A stretch of 64,000 nucleotides of DNA from Cephalotus follicularis (lineage: Eukaryota; Streptophyta; Magnoliopsida; Oxalidales; Cephalotaceae): the NCBI GenBank assembly GCA_001972305.1, contig BDDD01000052.1, positions 530,143-594,142 of the forward strand, in the 5' to 3' direction. The notes under the pieces are model-generated. The model was not told the DNA's origin, did no database searches, and saw only the letters and a list, made by a program, of their open reading frames with translations. Position numbers and translations under genes: made by a program. Numbering within the stretch: position 1 is the first letter of the stretch; each line of letters starts with the position of its first letter. Of the stretch, positions 31,206-41,282 are shown piece after piece.

Positions 31206-32771
31206 TTAAAAACATTTGTTAAATGCATGTCCTATCTTATGGCAATATGTACAATGAAGTCTTGTTTTTGTCTTCTTTAACTTAGCCTTAACCTCTAGAG
31301 GAGCATAGCCTATACAAGTTTTGTCTAAGTACGATCTTTGACTAGCTAGCATTTCCTCTAATTTCTTGCTACCTAGTGTGAATTTGCTAAATGATTTTTC
31401 TAAGTTCACATTCTTTTCTTTTAATGATTCTACTTCCTTTTCTAAAGCAATGTCATTAGATGGAGAAGGTTTAACTAAATTATCAACCTTCTTAGCAAGT
31501 TCATGTTCTAAAATACCAATATCATTTTTCAAATGTTCATTTTCAATAACTAGTAAATCCTTTTCTTTTTCAATACTAGTCATGTTTTTCTTAAGTGAAG
31601 AACATTGAGAACATTTCTTTTTAAACTCAACAAGCAATTCATCAAAATCAAACTGCAATTCACCAAAAGTGTAAGAATCGTCTACCTCATTGTCGCTTTC
31701 TTCATCGTCACTCAATGCCATGAAGCAAAAGTTTGCCACTTGCTCGATTACCTCATCATCGGAGGAGTCATCATCACTTAGGTGCCATGCTTTGAGGGCT
31801 TTCTTCTTGAAGAGCTTTTTCTTCTTTAATTGTGGACAATCCACCTTGATATGTCCCGGTTTGTTGCATTCAAAGCATGTGGGAGGATCCATTTTGCTTC
31901 CCTCTCCCTTGTTGAAGTTCTTCTTTTGAAACCTTCTAGCTTTGTTCATCTTTGCGAATTTGGTGAAACGTTTTGCAAAGAGAACGTAGTCCTCTTCTTC
32001 TAGCTCCTCATCGCTTGAGACTTCTTCTTTATGAGTGCTTTTGGGAGCTATGTCTTTCCTTCTTTCTTCTTGCGGCTTTGTCTCCACAAGGTTCACGGAT
32101 TTCTTGTTCAATTTTACTTCATGAGTCATGAGGGAGCCAAGCAATTCTTCAATCTCCATCACTTTTAAATCCTTTGACTCTTCAATTGCTGTCACCTTCG
32201 GTTCCCATTCATCGTTGAGACATCCTAGCAATTTCCTAACAAGTTCATCTTTTCCAAAGACCTTGCCAAGACCAAGTAAAGCATTAGTAATATCAAGCAA
32301 CCGATTATAAAAATTCTTGATAGATTCATTCGGTTGCATTTTGAACAAATCATAATCTCTATTTAATAGGGCAAGTTTGGCATTCTTAACTTGCTCGGTA
32401 CCCTCATGGGTAAGAATGAGCAATTTCCACACATCATGTGCGGAGGTGCATCTCCTAACTAGATTGTACTCGACCTTATCTAAGGAAACAAGTAAAATGT
32501 TTAAAGCCTTGTTGTCTATGGTCAATTTCTTAAAGTCATCCTCATCCCATTCGTATTCCGATTTGGCAACTAATTCGTTTTTATCATTGATTTTCATTGG
32601 GATGTGAGGGCCATTTTTCACACTAAGCCAATTCTTAAAATCTCTAGACTTAAGGTATATTTCCATACGACTTTTCCAATATGGAAAATCGTCACCACTA
32701 AAGAACGGTACCTTAAATTCGGAGACGTCATCATGATTTCTAGTTTGGTTGTTCATGCTAGTTGAGGCCAT
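31206..32771 (-). CDS. gag: Element D Gag
   Basis: An open frame of 521 codons starts at ATG 32771 (MASTSMNNQTRNHDDVSEF). The N-terminal domain (PFFSGDDFPYWKSRMEIYL; WKLLILTHEGTEQVKNAKL; FKMQPNESIKNFYNRLLDI) is the copia gag UBN2-type capsid, residues ~20-220. A zinc knuckle CFECNKPGHIKVDC lies at ~305. An acidic stretch and a long coiled-coil-like segment (~365-475) precede a second knuckle CTYCHKIGHAFNKC at the very end. The stop follows directly after it. Two knuckles and a long coiled coil are Sirevirus-like. The protein would form the particle that packages element RNA. It is the best preserved gene of the copy. Confidence 0.93.
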   Translation of the reverse strand: MASTSMNNQTRNHDDVSEFKVPFFSGDDFPYWKSRMEIYLKSRDFKNWLSVKNGPHIPMKINDKNELVAKSEYEWDEDDFKKLTIDNKALNILLVSLDKVEYNLVRRCTSAHDVWKLLILTHEGTEQVKNAKLALLNRDYDLFKMQPNESIKNFYNRLLDITNALLGLGKVFGKDELVRKLLGCLNDEWEPKVTAIEESKDLKVMEIEELLGSLMTHEVKLNKKSVNLVETKPQEERRKDIAPKSTHKEEVSSDEELEEEDYVLFAKRFTKFAKMNKARRFQKKNFNKGEGSKMDPPTCFECNKPGHIKVDCPQLKKKKLFKKKALKAWHLSDDDSSDDEVIEQVANFCFMALSDDEESDNEVDDSYTFGELQFDFDELLVEFKKKCSQCSSLKKNMTSIEKEKDLLVIENEHLKNDIGILEHELAKKVDNLVKPSPSNDIALEKEVESLKEKNVNLEKSFSKFTLGSKKLEEMLASQRSYLDKTCIGYAPLEVKAKLKKTKTRLHCTYCHKIGHAFNKCF

Positions 32772-32815
32772 GATCTTTTACTCAAGATGTTAATCTTAAA
32801 AATAAGAGCAACCTG

Positions 32816-32827
32816 GCTCTGATACCA
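32816..32827 (-). other. Primer binding site of element D
   Basis: The minus strand reads TGGTATCAGAGC (followed by CAGGTTGC), tRNA-iMet type, two bases inside the LTR. Confidence 0.92.
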
Positions 32828-33374
32828 ATTGTAGGAAGTCTAGAGGGGGGGTGAATAGACTTTTAAAAATTACACTAGAAAATATACTAGAACAATTTAA
32901 ATTCAATCACACAAATGCGGAAATTTAAAGAGTTAAGGGTTGAGAGAGATGCAAACAAATTTATAGTGGTTCGGCAAACTGCCTACGTCCACTCCCCAAG
33001 GCCTCCCCTTGAGTATTTCACTATGTATGCCCCAATCCGGGCTTGAAACTCCAACCGAGCTTAAACGACCTTCGCTCCAAACAAGCGAATACAAATTTGC
33101 TCCAACCGAACAATACAAGAGACAACCTCTCTTGTTTATGTGTGAAATAAAGTGTTTAAAGATTACAAATTCACAATGAATTTATTTACAATTTCTCTCA
33201 ATTCTCACAAAGCTCTTAGTGATAGGGAATGTAAAGTGTAAAGGCTTTGTAATATGTGATGAGGCTTCTTTGATGCTTTCTTTTGATGTTTAGAGTGCTA
33301 GAAAGTTGCTTGAGATAGCTTGAATGAATATTCAACTTGAATGTTTGATCACTTGTGCAAGAGCTCAACTTTGG

Positions 33375-33382
33375 ATTATATA
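33375..33382 (-). promoter_or_regulatory. TATA box of element D 5' LTR
   Basis: TATATAAT on the minus strand, immediately downstream of the palindrome array. Assignment by position and sequence. Confidence 0.6.
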
Positions 33383-33425
33383 CTTGTGCTTCCAACAGAT
33401 CTATTTTTAAAGTTCTGGTACAATC

Positions 33426-33916
33426 CAGTCGGCTGTATTCCTTGGGCAGTTAGCTGGATTTGATGGCGCGTATTTCAAATATAGCCGTTGGTGATGGACA
33501 GTCGGCTGCTTCCTCTGGGCAGTCGGCTGGTGGAGCCTGGCAGTCGACTGGTGCTCTGTTCCAGTCGGCTGGTTGAGCGAAAATTGGACTTACAGAAGCT
33601 ACTGCCAAATGTTGCACAAATGGTGGCAGTCGGATGGATTTCTTGGCAGTCGACTGGTTGCCCCTGGCACTCAACTGGTGACCTACTTCTGTCGGCTGGA
33701 TGAGGTGTTGTGAAGATACAGAAGCTACTACCTAAAATTGTCACCCTTGGCAGTCGATTGGGCCTCCTTGGCGGTCGGCTGTCGGTGCCTGGCAGTCGAC
33801 TGCTCCCCTCTGGCAGTCGGCTGGATCAAGTGTTCCTGCAGTTCCTGGAGTTGTTTGATGAACCAGTCGGCTACTCATCCCATGGTAGTCAACTACTCAT
33901 CCTTGGCAGTCGGCTG
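33426..33916 (-). repeat. TCGA palindrome array in element D 5' LTR
   Basis: Seventeen sites start at 33426, 33447; 33499, 33520, 33541, 33562; 33627, 33647, 33668, 33689; 33751, 33772, 33793, 33814; 33864, 33886, 33907. Within groups the spacing is 21 bp with at most one base deviation. Spacers differ from one another. The array ends about 45 bp from the TATA box on its U3 side. Confidence 0.97.
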
Positions 33917-34080
33917 GATTGCCCTGTACCTGCAGAAATAGCCTTTTGCACACTTTGGACACAAGATCGAGTAAGTATATGAAGTGATAGCTCAGAGAAT
34001 TATGCATACAAGTAATATATGTTTGTTAATCATCGAAATAACATATGCTAATGCAATTAACGTGGTGGCAAAGGCCAACA

Positions 34081-34910
34081 GTATACGAATGGTAGATTAC
34101 ATGTTCTATGGGTGTCTGGGCTATGGTGCATGACCTTTATATTTTGAGTTACATTGCTATGAATTAGCATTCATGCATCTCTTATCTTGCATATATCTCA
34201 TATATTGTACACATATCTGCTGCACTTCTATATGTTCATTGCATATGTATATCCTACACAGCCTTCGGGTTGCTGACCCATTGCATTGTATTGTAATGTA
34301 ATGGGTCAGGTTCAGGTCCAGGACGCGCAACAATGATCAGCCAGGTTAAGTCGCAGGGTAAGGATTTACCTCTCCTCCGAACTACTTTCTCTAAATGTAA
34401 TATTGAAAATGGACAGATATTGAATATGGATGTATTTATGGTTATTGTATAAGAGACAAATGTAAAAATGAAATAAAGATATGTTTATATTCAGCTACTG
34501 ACCTGCCAGCTTGTGGCAGCGCTTGTTTAATATGTGTGTTGATGTAAAGGACATGGAAGGGTCCATACATTGTGATATATTGCTGGTTTCCTCCTACGGG
34601 AGTGTGATTGTTGAGGGCTGAGCCCAAGATATAAACTGTGTTTTCTTTACAGGGGGATATAGTCCGATAAACGAATACTTCATGCCAAAATTTCGGGAGA
34701 TTTTAAGAGTTAGTTTTTATATGGATTGACTCTTCCACTTGTATGACTTTGATTTAAAGTTTTATACGTATAGCACTTTGGGGATATGATTGATAAATAA
34801 TATGGAGTATGAATTATGTTTGGTTGAACGGCCTGAATGGATGGTATCTCACGCGTCGGATCGTGGGGGCTCTCCTTCGCGGTTCGGGGCGTGATAGAAG
34901 CCGGGCAGAG

Positions 34911-34959
<49 letters not shown>

Positions 34960-35732
34960 GCAGCGCGAGGCACCGAGAAGAGAAAGCTCGTCGGTCGCAG
35001 TCTCCATTGTCGACAGTGACTCCCTTTCTCCTTCTTTCTGTTTCTCTTTTCTTCACTTTCACCTGACGGCAAAACTATAACTGCCATCTCTTTCCACCGC
35101 CGATGTCATCATAGGGGGAGCCAATCTTTATCTTGAGGCTCAGCTATACCCATCTTGATGTTACTCTAGGCATTTTTCAGCCGAAATCGGTCGGAATTAG
35201 TCGGCTGAGTCAACTCAGTCGATCTAACTTGCCATCGGCTGGGACTTTACGCTGTACATAGAGTCACGGCGAGTTTCAGTCACCAACAGGTAAATCTTAT
35301 GTTTTTTTGGCCAGCAGTGGCGAGACTAGAGCTCAGGCGACCTGGCCGGAGCTCCATCGAGGTGATATAGCTCCGAGTCTTGGCGGGTCTCGGGTGTAGG
35401 CTCATAGTTACGAAGGTTTTGTGGCGCTTTTATGAAGTTACCAGAACCAAGGCGTCATAGTCGAAACTCGCTGAGTTAACTCAATGAGTTTCTGAAGGCA
35501 CCAGCGATTCCTATACGATCCGTGGTGAGTTACAGCGAGTATCTGGCTGTAATGTGTAGATCGAGCCTTGTGGAAGCTTGTTTATGGTGTGGCCTTCAGT
35601 GTGTTGGATGGAGCTCTGGTGACAACAGTGTTTTGCTGCTTTTGTGAAGGATGTAACAAAAGCATGCTATACATGCAATATGAAGGAGGTGGCCAAAGAG
35701 GGTGGAGCCTCCAAATGACGACGAGGATCCCA
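34081..35732 (+). other. Outer repeat, continued
   Basis: Resumes the sequence interrupted at 24449 (gtatacgaatggtag, also at 24333). It contains a near-palindromic block around 34272-34315 (gacccattgcattg / caatgtaatgggtc), a long GA run and GAGTTAACTCAATGAGTT-like phrases (35470), similar to those at 21730-21900. No gene, tRNA or clear LTR end is seen. It is interrupted at 35733 by element E. Confidence 0.5.
34913..34954. repeat. GA microsatellite
   Basis: About 21 GA units in the outer repeat. The ORFs reading RERERE or LSLSLS across it are artefacts of this run. Confidence 0.93.
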
Positions 35733-36207
35733 TGTAATGCCCCATAGCTGTTTTGAAGTCTAAGAAAAACTTTTTCTACTGTGTATAATTTTTCTTTTAT
35801 GGGCTTTGGACTTATTTGAGTAAGAGAGGAAAGTTAAGTGTTGATTTTGTTATAAGCCCAAGTGTAAAGTGTGATTAGAAATAGTTGGAGGACTTTTATG
35901 CAAAGCTTGTTGAGGAAGATTCCAATTTTCAAGGCTTATGATGGCTTAAGTTGGGATTAGTATGGAGATATTTTGAGTTTTGGCTATCCTTTCTTCTAGC
36001 TTTAGCAGGTTAGAGAGTTTTAGAGAGAGAGATTTCAAGTTTTCTTTTGCTTTCCGTTCTTAGCGCCTGGACCAGTGGGAGCTTGAAGCGTCCGACCCCA
36101 GCAAGAAGAACAAGTGGTCAAGGAAAGAAGCAGTCAAGCCAGAGGAAGAGGGTAGCAGAAAAGAAGAGACGTTAGCGTCCAAGGAAATAGCAATAACTGT
36201 GAGTGGG

Positions 36208-39133
36208 TGTAATAACCCGTTTATTCGAGTGCTTATTTTTGGATTTTTATTTGATTTTATTTCGCTTTGTTATATTATGTTGGCCTATTTTAATTTATGG
36301 GCTATATGAAATTATATTTTTTTTGGGCTTTTATGTTTTGGGCTAAATGGTGTCACTTTTGGACTTTTGGATAATGACTTGAATAGCTACATGGATAAGT
36401 AGAAATTAATTGAATTAATTCTTTTGTATTGTGATAATAATTTAAGGCAGTTTTATTATGAAAATGGCAAAAGTATTTTATTTGGAACTAAAATAGTGTG
36501 ATATGGCAAATTGTGTCAATTTGGAAAATAAATCATGTACTTTTGGTTAAAAGTTTATTTGTTTTGTATTTTAAAATCATTTTTTATTCAAATATGGTAG
36601 AAGTATTTTGATGGAAAATAAAATAAAGTATTTTGGGCAAAATTGTTTATTTGGTATATATTAAATCTTTTTGTTATTGGAAAAACTTAATTGTTTTTCT
36701 ATTTCTCCCCTCCCTCTCCCGTAAATCTCTTCCCTCTCCCTCACAAAACTGATTTTCTCCCTCAATTCTCACCCTCAGTCCCGAAATTCTACCCTCTTTC
36801 CATATTCTATCATATTTTGGATTCCTTTTACCTTACCATGACCTAAATTGCCTTTATTCTTGGTTAAGTATGCTATATGCCCATTGTTTGTGCCTCCATT
36901 GTTTATATCTCTCCTGGTAGCCGAACCTGCAAGATTAGAATCTGTTTTGTTCTCCTTTGATCATCATACCAGGTTTGTTTTTCCTCCGTTGTTATGGTTT
37001 AGCAATTAAATTTAGTTTAATGTCATCCGAATTCTATTGCATATAGGTTGCTAGCGTGTTTTGGTTTTGATTTCTGAAACTCTAAGTTCTATCATGGCTT
37101 CTGAACCTATCAACATGCATTAGGTAGATGATACATACTGGTTTTGATTAAGGATAATGATTATTGACAGAAAACTTGATCATATAAGCATGTATGCAAT
37201 GAATTGAAATTGCCTCTCTTAAAAGCATGATCACTAATGGCATAAATTTCTTGTTTCTTTATGCTTTAAATACAACGGATATATCATATAAGTCCTATGA
37301 AAATAGCTATAATCATCTGGTATTGTAATATTGGAAGTTTTGACAGAAAAATTGCATTGAAACTGCTATGTTTTCTTGTTCTGTCGAGCATAACAGTCGG
37401 CTGTCCATTTTAACAGTCGGCTGTTTTTCCTTGTGTAGTTGACTGTCTTAAGAAACAGTCGGCTGGTTGCCTTGCACAGTTGACTGGACCCCTGTCACAG
37501 TCGACTGGATTCAACCAAGTTTGAGTAGTCGGCTACCTATGCAATAAAGTCGACTGCCAACTTTGAACAGTCGACTGGATTTTGATACAGTCGGCTGGTT
37601 CTGTCCAATAAATTTTCTGGTTTAAAGTTTTATTATCCGTTTGGTTTTGTAATGATTTGGAGTATGCAATTGACACTGCTAAAATACTGTTTGATGTTTG
37701 GAAGTGATTTTTTAATCCTTATATGAATGATATTGTATCTTTTAGATTTTTGTGCTTCGAGGGACTTTTAAAATTGTTGATCAATTCGTCTATCTTTGTT
37801 GTGATCGCTTAAGGTACGGATTTCTATCATTCCTTGGCTATCTGATTATCAAACTAAAATCAGTTTTATTCTATGATCTCGTTTTATAGACTTGGTTATG
37901 TTTTATGATATGTTTCGGAAATAAGTTGGTTTTTGACATTTTATGAAATTCAATGTTCCTAACTTTATTTTTATGCTAAGATACGTTACGATATGTTATG
38001 AAATGATCATCTCTTTACAGTGGAAAATAAATGAGTTGATGCTAGGTAATGATTTTGCTATGTCCCGAAAATGTTTAGAAAATGTGTTTACGTTTTTAAA
38101 TTGTTTTTAGAAATAAAGCAATGTTTTTGAAATAACGATATACACAGAGATATTTCCTACCTATGGAGGTACCACAGGCATGTCGTACGCCTGGCACAGG
38201 GACATGACACTTCCATAGCCGTGTGATTTGACTACGGCGTCTGTCTATGTTATGGATAAGTCCCATGAGGTTGACTTATGGATCCAATATGTGTGATAGA
38301 GGCGTATGGGCAGACTCTAGTATATGATATGTGATATGATATGAATTCTGGGGATTGATTTTGTAGTGCCGTACACGTCCTTCAGTTTGGCATGTGGGCC
38401 TTGCAAACCCCTTGCAAATACGTATATGTGTATTCGCTTTGGATCTCTGAGATGAGATTATGGAATCGGATAAGTCTCTGTTTTTTTTTTCATTTTGAAT
38501 ATGTTTTGGGATTTTGGACTTGGATTATGTTTTGAAATTGAATAACACTTTGAAAATTAGATATTCGTTTTGAATTGATTGTATGACTACTTACCTTCTC
38601 TTTTTGAAAATAATGTTAAATTATTTTATGTATAAGGTATATGATATTTAAAGGTTCAGGTATTTTCTATCTTTTAAATTATGGTTTTATGTTTTATGAT
38701 TCTATATCCGTACTGAGGTTTGCTCAGCCGCGTTTTTGTTTTCCATGCGGCAGGTATTCTGGGACAGCATTTGGGAAACGTGTGATGAGCGAGATGTCAC
38801 CTATGATAAGGATCACTTAGGAGATGGAACCGTTTACGCTTAGTTATTTTATAGTCATGTTAGAACCCTTATTTGAACAATATTATGCCTTTTAGTTTAT
38901 GACTTTAGATTATGTTTCAGTTTTTGGTTTATGTTTAAGTTTTTAGATTATGAATAAAGTTTTCAGACTATGTATTACATTATATATGTTATGTTTAGAC
39001 CATCACACAATTTGAATAAAAGATGAGTTAATATCTTGATAAAAGGAATAAAATCGAGTTATATTTCATGATAAGTTATGTTTAGTTTCGGACTATGAAC
39101 CGATAAGGACTCCCGCCGTTCGGGGGTGTTACA
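36208..39133 (+). repeat. Element F 5' LTR
   Basis: Starts TGTAATAACCCG, ends GGGTGTTACA. A pyrimidine-rich leader-like stretch is at 36700-36820, the palindrome array at 37394-37597, and the conserved tttgctcagccgcg block at 38720. Similar plan to the element C LTR, with diverged sequence. Confidence 0.9.
37394..37597 (+). repeat. TCGA palindrome array in element F 5' LTR
   Basis: Ten sites start at 37394, 37414, 37436, 37456, 37477, 37498, 37526, 37547, 37568 and 37588. Spacings are 20, 22, 20, 21, 21, 28, 21, 21, 20. The 6+4 layout with a 28-bp gap equals that of element C, although the spacers have diverged. Confidence 0.95.
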
Positions 39134-39137
39134 GAGA

Positions 39138-39148
39138 TGGTATTAGAG
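39138..39148 (+). other. Primer binding site of element F
   Basis: TGGTATTAGAG, one base changed from the tRNA-iMet-type site, four bases after the LTR. Confidence 0.8.
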
Positions 39149-39306
39149 AATAGGTTTTTCTTTCTTTGGAAGACCTGTCTAGGTTTGACCTGTGAGATTG
39201 GGTAGACCTTGGGTTAGGATCTTTTGTTGTGATATTTCTGACGTGTTTGTTGTTTCGACCTTGTTTTCTTTGTTGTTGTGTTATGTTTTGGATTTATGTT
39301 TCGTCG

Positions 39307-40440
39307 ATGGTATGAGCAAGGAATACCCCACAAGGAAACGAACCAACTGAGGCTCGTGAAGAAGTGCGAAACGAGCCTATGGTTGAAGAGTTAGTGCGAT
39401 AGGTAGTTGCTCAAGAAATAGATCGACTGATTCATGCTATGCAAAATCAAGGGCATGGATGCCAAGAGCAAGTCGCGGCGGAAAATGCACCCGCTGATAT
39501 TCAGGTTGGTAGAGAAACTGGGGACCGGCCTGACACTCCTTCATATGTTTGGCTTGAGCGGTTCCAAAAGCAGAGGCCGCAGTCATTTATTTCGGCCCTC
39601 ACCCCTGTAGAGGTTGAACACTCGATTGCGCACATGGAGAAAATTTTCAATGTGTTAGGATGTGATGACGAACAGAAGGTAAGGTTGGCAGCTTATAAAT
39701 TGGAAGGAGATGCTCAGAAGTGGTGGCAAACTTTGAAGTTAGGTAAGGGAGGATATTACATTAATGCCCTGACATGGTTTGAATTCTGTGAAGTTTTCTA
39801 TCAGCAGTATTTCCCCACTGCTGACAATGAACCTTACGCAAGGGAGTTTGTTAGCACTAGGCAGAAGGATGGTGAATCAGTCACCTAGTTTTTGGCCCGG
39901 TTCACTAGGTTAGCGGGTTTTGCTGGATCCGTGGCGGGGTCTGCATTGGAGCAAGCAGAGAAGTTCAAATGGAAATTGCAGTACCATCTAAGGGGAAAAC
40001 TGATAAATTCCAGGTTCGCTGACGTGGCAGAAGTAGCAAATGCTGCGAAGAATATTGAAATGGAGAGGTTGGACTTTCAGGAAGCTCGACAAGAAAAGGG
40101 AAAGAAGCGGAATAGGAGTGATTCTTATGGGAAGAATTCTGAACAACAAGGTGAAGGCAAACAGCATAAAAAGGATCATAATCAGAATAAGGATGGGGGT
40201 AACCCCAATGTTCAAATTTCTTTGTGTGATACGTGTGGGAAGCGACATCCGATTGGGACATGTTACAAGGCCACTGGGGCGGGTTTTGCTTGTAGACAAA
40301 TGGGTCATCTTTTTAAGAATTGTCCAAATCCTCGTACAAGGAATAAAGGAGGAAATGGCAATGATGTGGAGCAACGTAATGTGGGAGGTAGAGTTTTCGC
40401 CTTAACAACGCATCAGACTGCGAACGCACCAGGTATTGTT
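39307..40440 (+). pseudogene. gag: Element F gag (in-frame stops)
   Basis: Homologous to element C gag along its length. The start region reads ATGGTATGA, so the second or third codon is a stop. Readable segments include EEVRNEPMVEELVR, SIAHMEKIFNVLGC, AQKWWQTLKLGKGGYY, FYQQYFPTADNEPYAREF and RFTRLAGFAGS. Stops are TAG at 39400 (CAG in element C) and near 39888. Of the zinc knuckles, CDTCGKRHPIGTC is kept. The second reads GFACRQMGHLFKNC, with the first Cys lost. The frame ends after NAPGIVLVLF, exactly where protease should begin. Confidence 0.9.
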
Positions 40441-40609
40441 TTGGTTTTGTTTTGTTTTGGTAACCGTAACGAGTTTGATTTGTTGATAAGTCAACTTATT
40501 CTGTGATAATTGAGTTCTTTTGTTATGCATATTGGATTGCTTTTCTGTTATAGATTCGGATTGGTTTATGTTTAGATTTCAGGACAAAATCTTTTTAAGT
40601 GGGGAAGGA

Positions 40610-41282
40610 TGTAATACCCCGTTTATTCGACTGCTTATTTTCGAATTTTTATTTGATTTTCTTTCGCTTTGTTATATTATGTTGGCCTATTTTAATTTAT
40701 GGGCTATATGAAATTACATTTTTTTGGGCTTTTATGTTTTGGGCTAAATGCTGTCACTTTTGGACTTTTGGATAATGACTTGAATAGCTACATGGATAAG
40801 TAGAAATTAACTGAATTAATTCTTTTGTATTGTGATAATAATTTAAGGCAGTTTTATTATGAAAATGGCAAAAGAGCCGCGTTTTTGTTTTCCATGCGGC
40901 AGGTATTCTGGGACAGCATTTGGGAAACGTGTGATGAGCGAGATGTCACCTATGATAAGGATCACTTAGAAGATGGAACCGTTTATGCTTAGTTATTTTA
41001 TAGTCATGTTAGAAACCTTATTTGAACAATTTTATTACTTTTAGTTTATGACTGTGGATTATGTTTCAGTTTTTGGTTTATGTTTAAGTTTTTAGATTAT
41101 GAATAAAGTTTTCAGACTATGTATTAGATTACATATGTTATGTTTAGACCATCACGCAATTTGAATAAAAGATGAGTTAATATCTTGATAAAAGGAATAA
41201 AATCGAGTTATATTTCATGATAAGTTATGTTTAGTTTCGGACTATGAGCCGGTAAGGACTCCCGTCGTTCGGGGGTGTTACA
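40610..41282 (+). repeat. Element F 3' LTR with internal deletion
   Basis: Starts TGTAATACCCCG after the purine tract aagtggggaagga (40597-40609). It follows the 5' LTR to 40874 and then jumps to the block matching 38726 on. Bases equivalent to 36474-38725 (2252 bp) are missing, including the leader and the whole palindrome array. The junction shares AG. Confidence 0.92.

Larger units (their letters stand above)
24450..34080 (-). mobile_element. Element D: Sirevirus-like Ty1/copia retrotransposon with an extra ORF
   Basis: On the minus strand: 5' LTR (34080-32830), tRNA-iMet primer site, gag, protease, integrase, RT, RNase H, an extra ORF of 376 codons, several purine tracts and the 3' LTR (25651-24450). 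Integrase before RT shows it is copia. The long gag with two zinc knuckles, the coding-capable region after RNase H and the repeated purine tracts fit the Sirevirus lineage. Pol has stops and frameshifts; gag and the extra ORF are open. The left outer end has lost about 70 bp of LTR plus flanking DNA, so the target duplication is not visible (right flank gtata). Confidence 0.92.
32830..34080 (-). repeat. Element D 5' LTR
   Basis: 1251 bp; on the minus strand it starts TGTTGGCCTTTGCC and ends ...CTTCCTACA. U3 contains the palindrome array, then TATATAAT (33375-33382), then the transcribed part with the gccgaaccactataaat block (32960-32980) shared with the solo LTR at 2431. No gene. Confidence 0.93.
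36208..41282 (+). mobile_element. Element F: Tekay-like gag-only element with unequal LTRs
   Basis: The 5' LTR is 36208-39133 (2926 bp), the internal part 39134-40609, and the 3' LTR 40610-41282 (673 bp). Flanks are gtggg (36203-36207) and gaggg (41283-41287). LTR ends (TGTAATA-CCC, GGGTGTTACA), primer site and gag are close to element C. Pol is missing: after the zinc knuckle only ~170 bp remain before the purine tract. The 3' LTR lacks an internal 2252 bp. The element sits in the left LTR of another gag-only element. Confidence 0.9.

Noticed and set aside
33426..33916. CRISPR-like look: short palindromic repeats with ~11-bp unique spacers
   Set aside because: Repeats are ~10 bp and degenerate, spacers are too short, there are no cas genes, and the context is plant LTRs.
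34809..35087. Arg-Glu or Leu-Ser repeat ORFs
   Set aside because: Products of the GA microsatellite.
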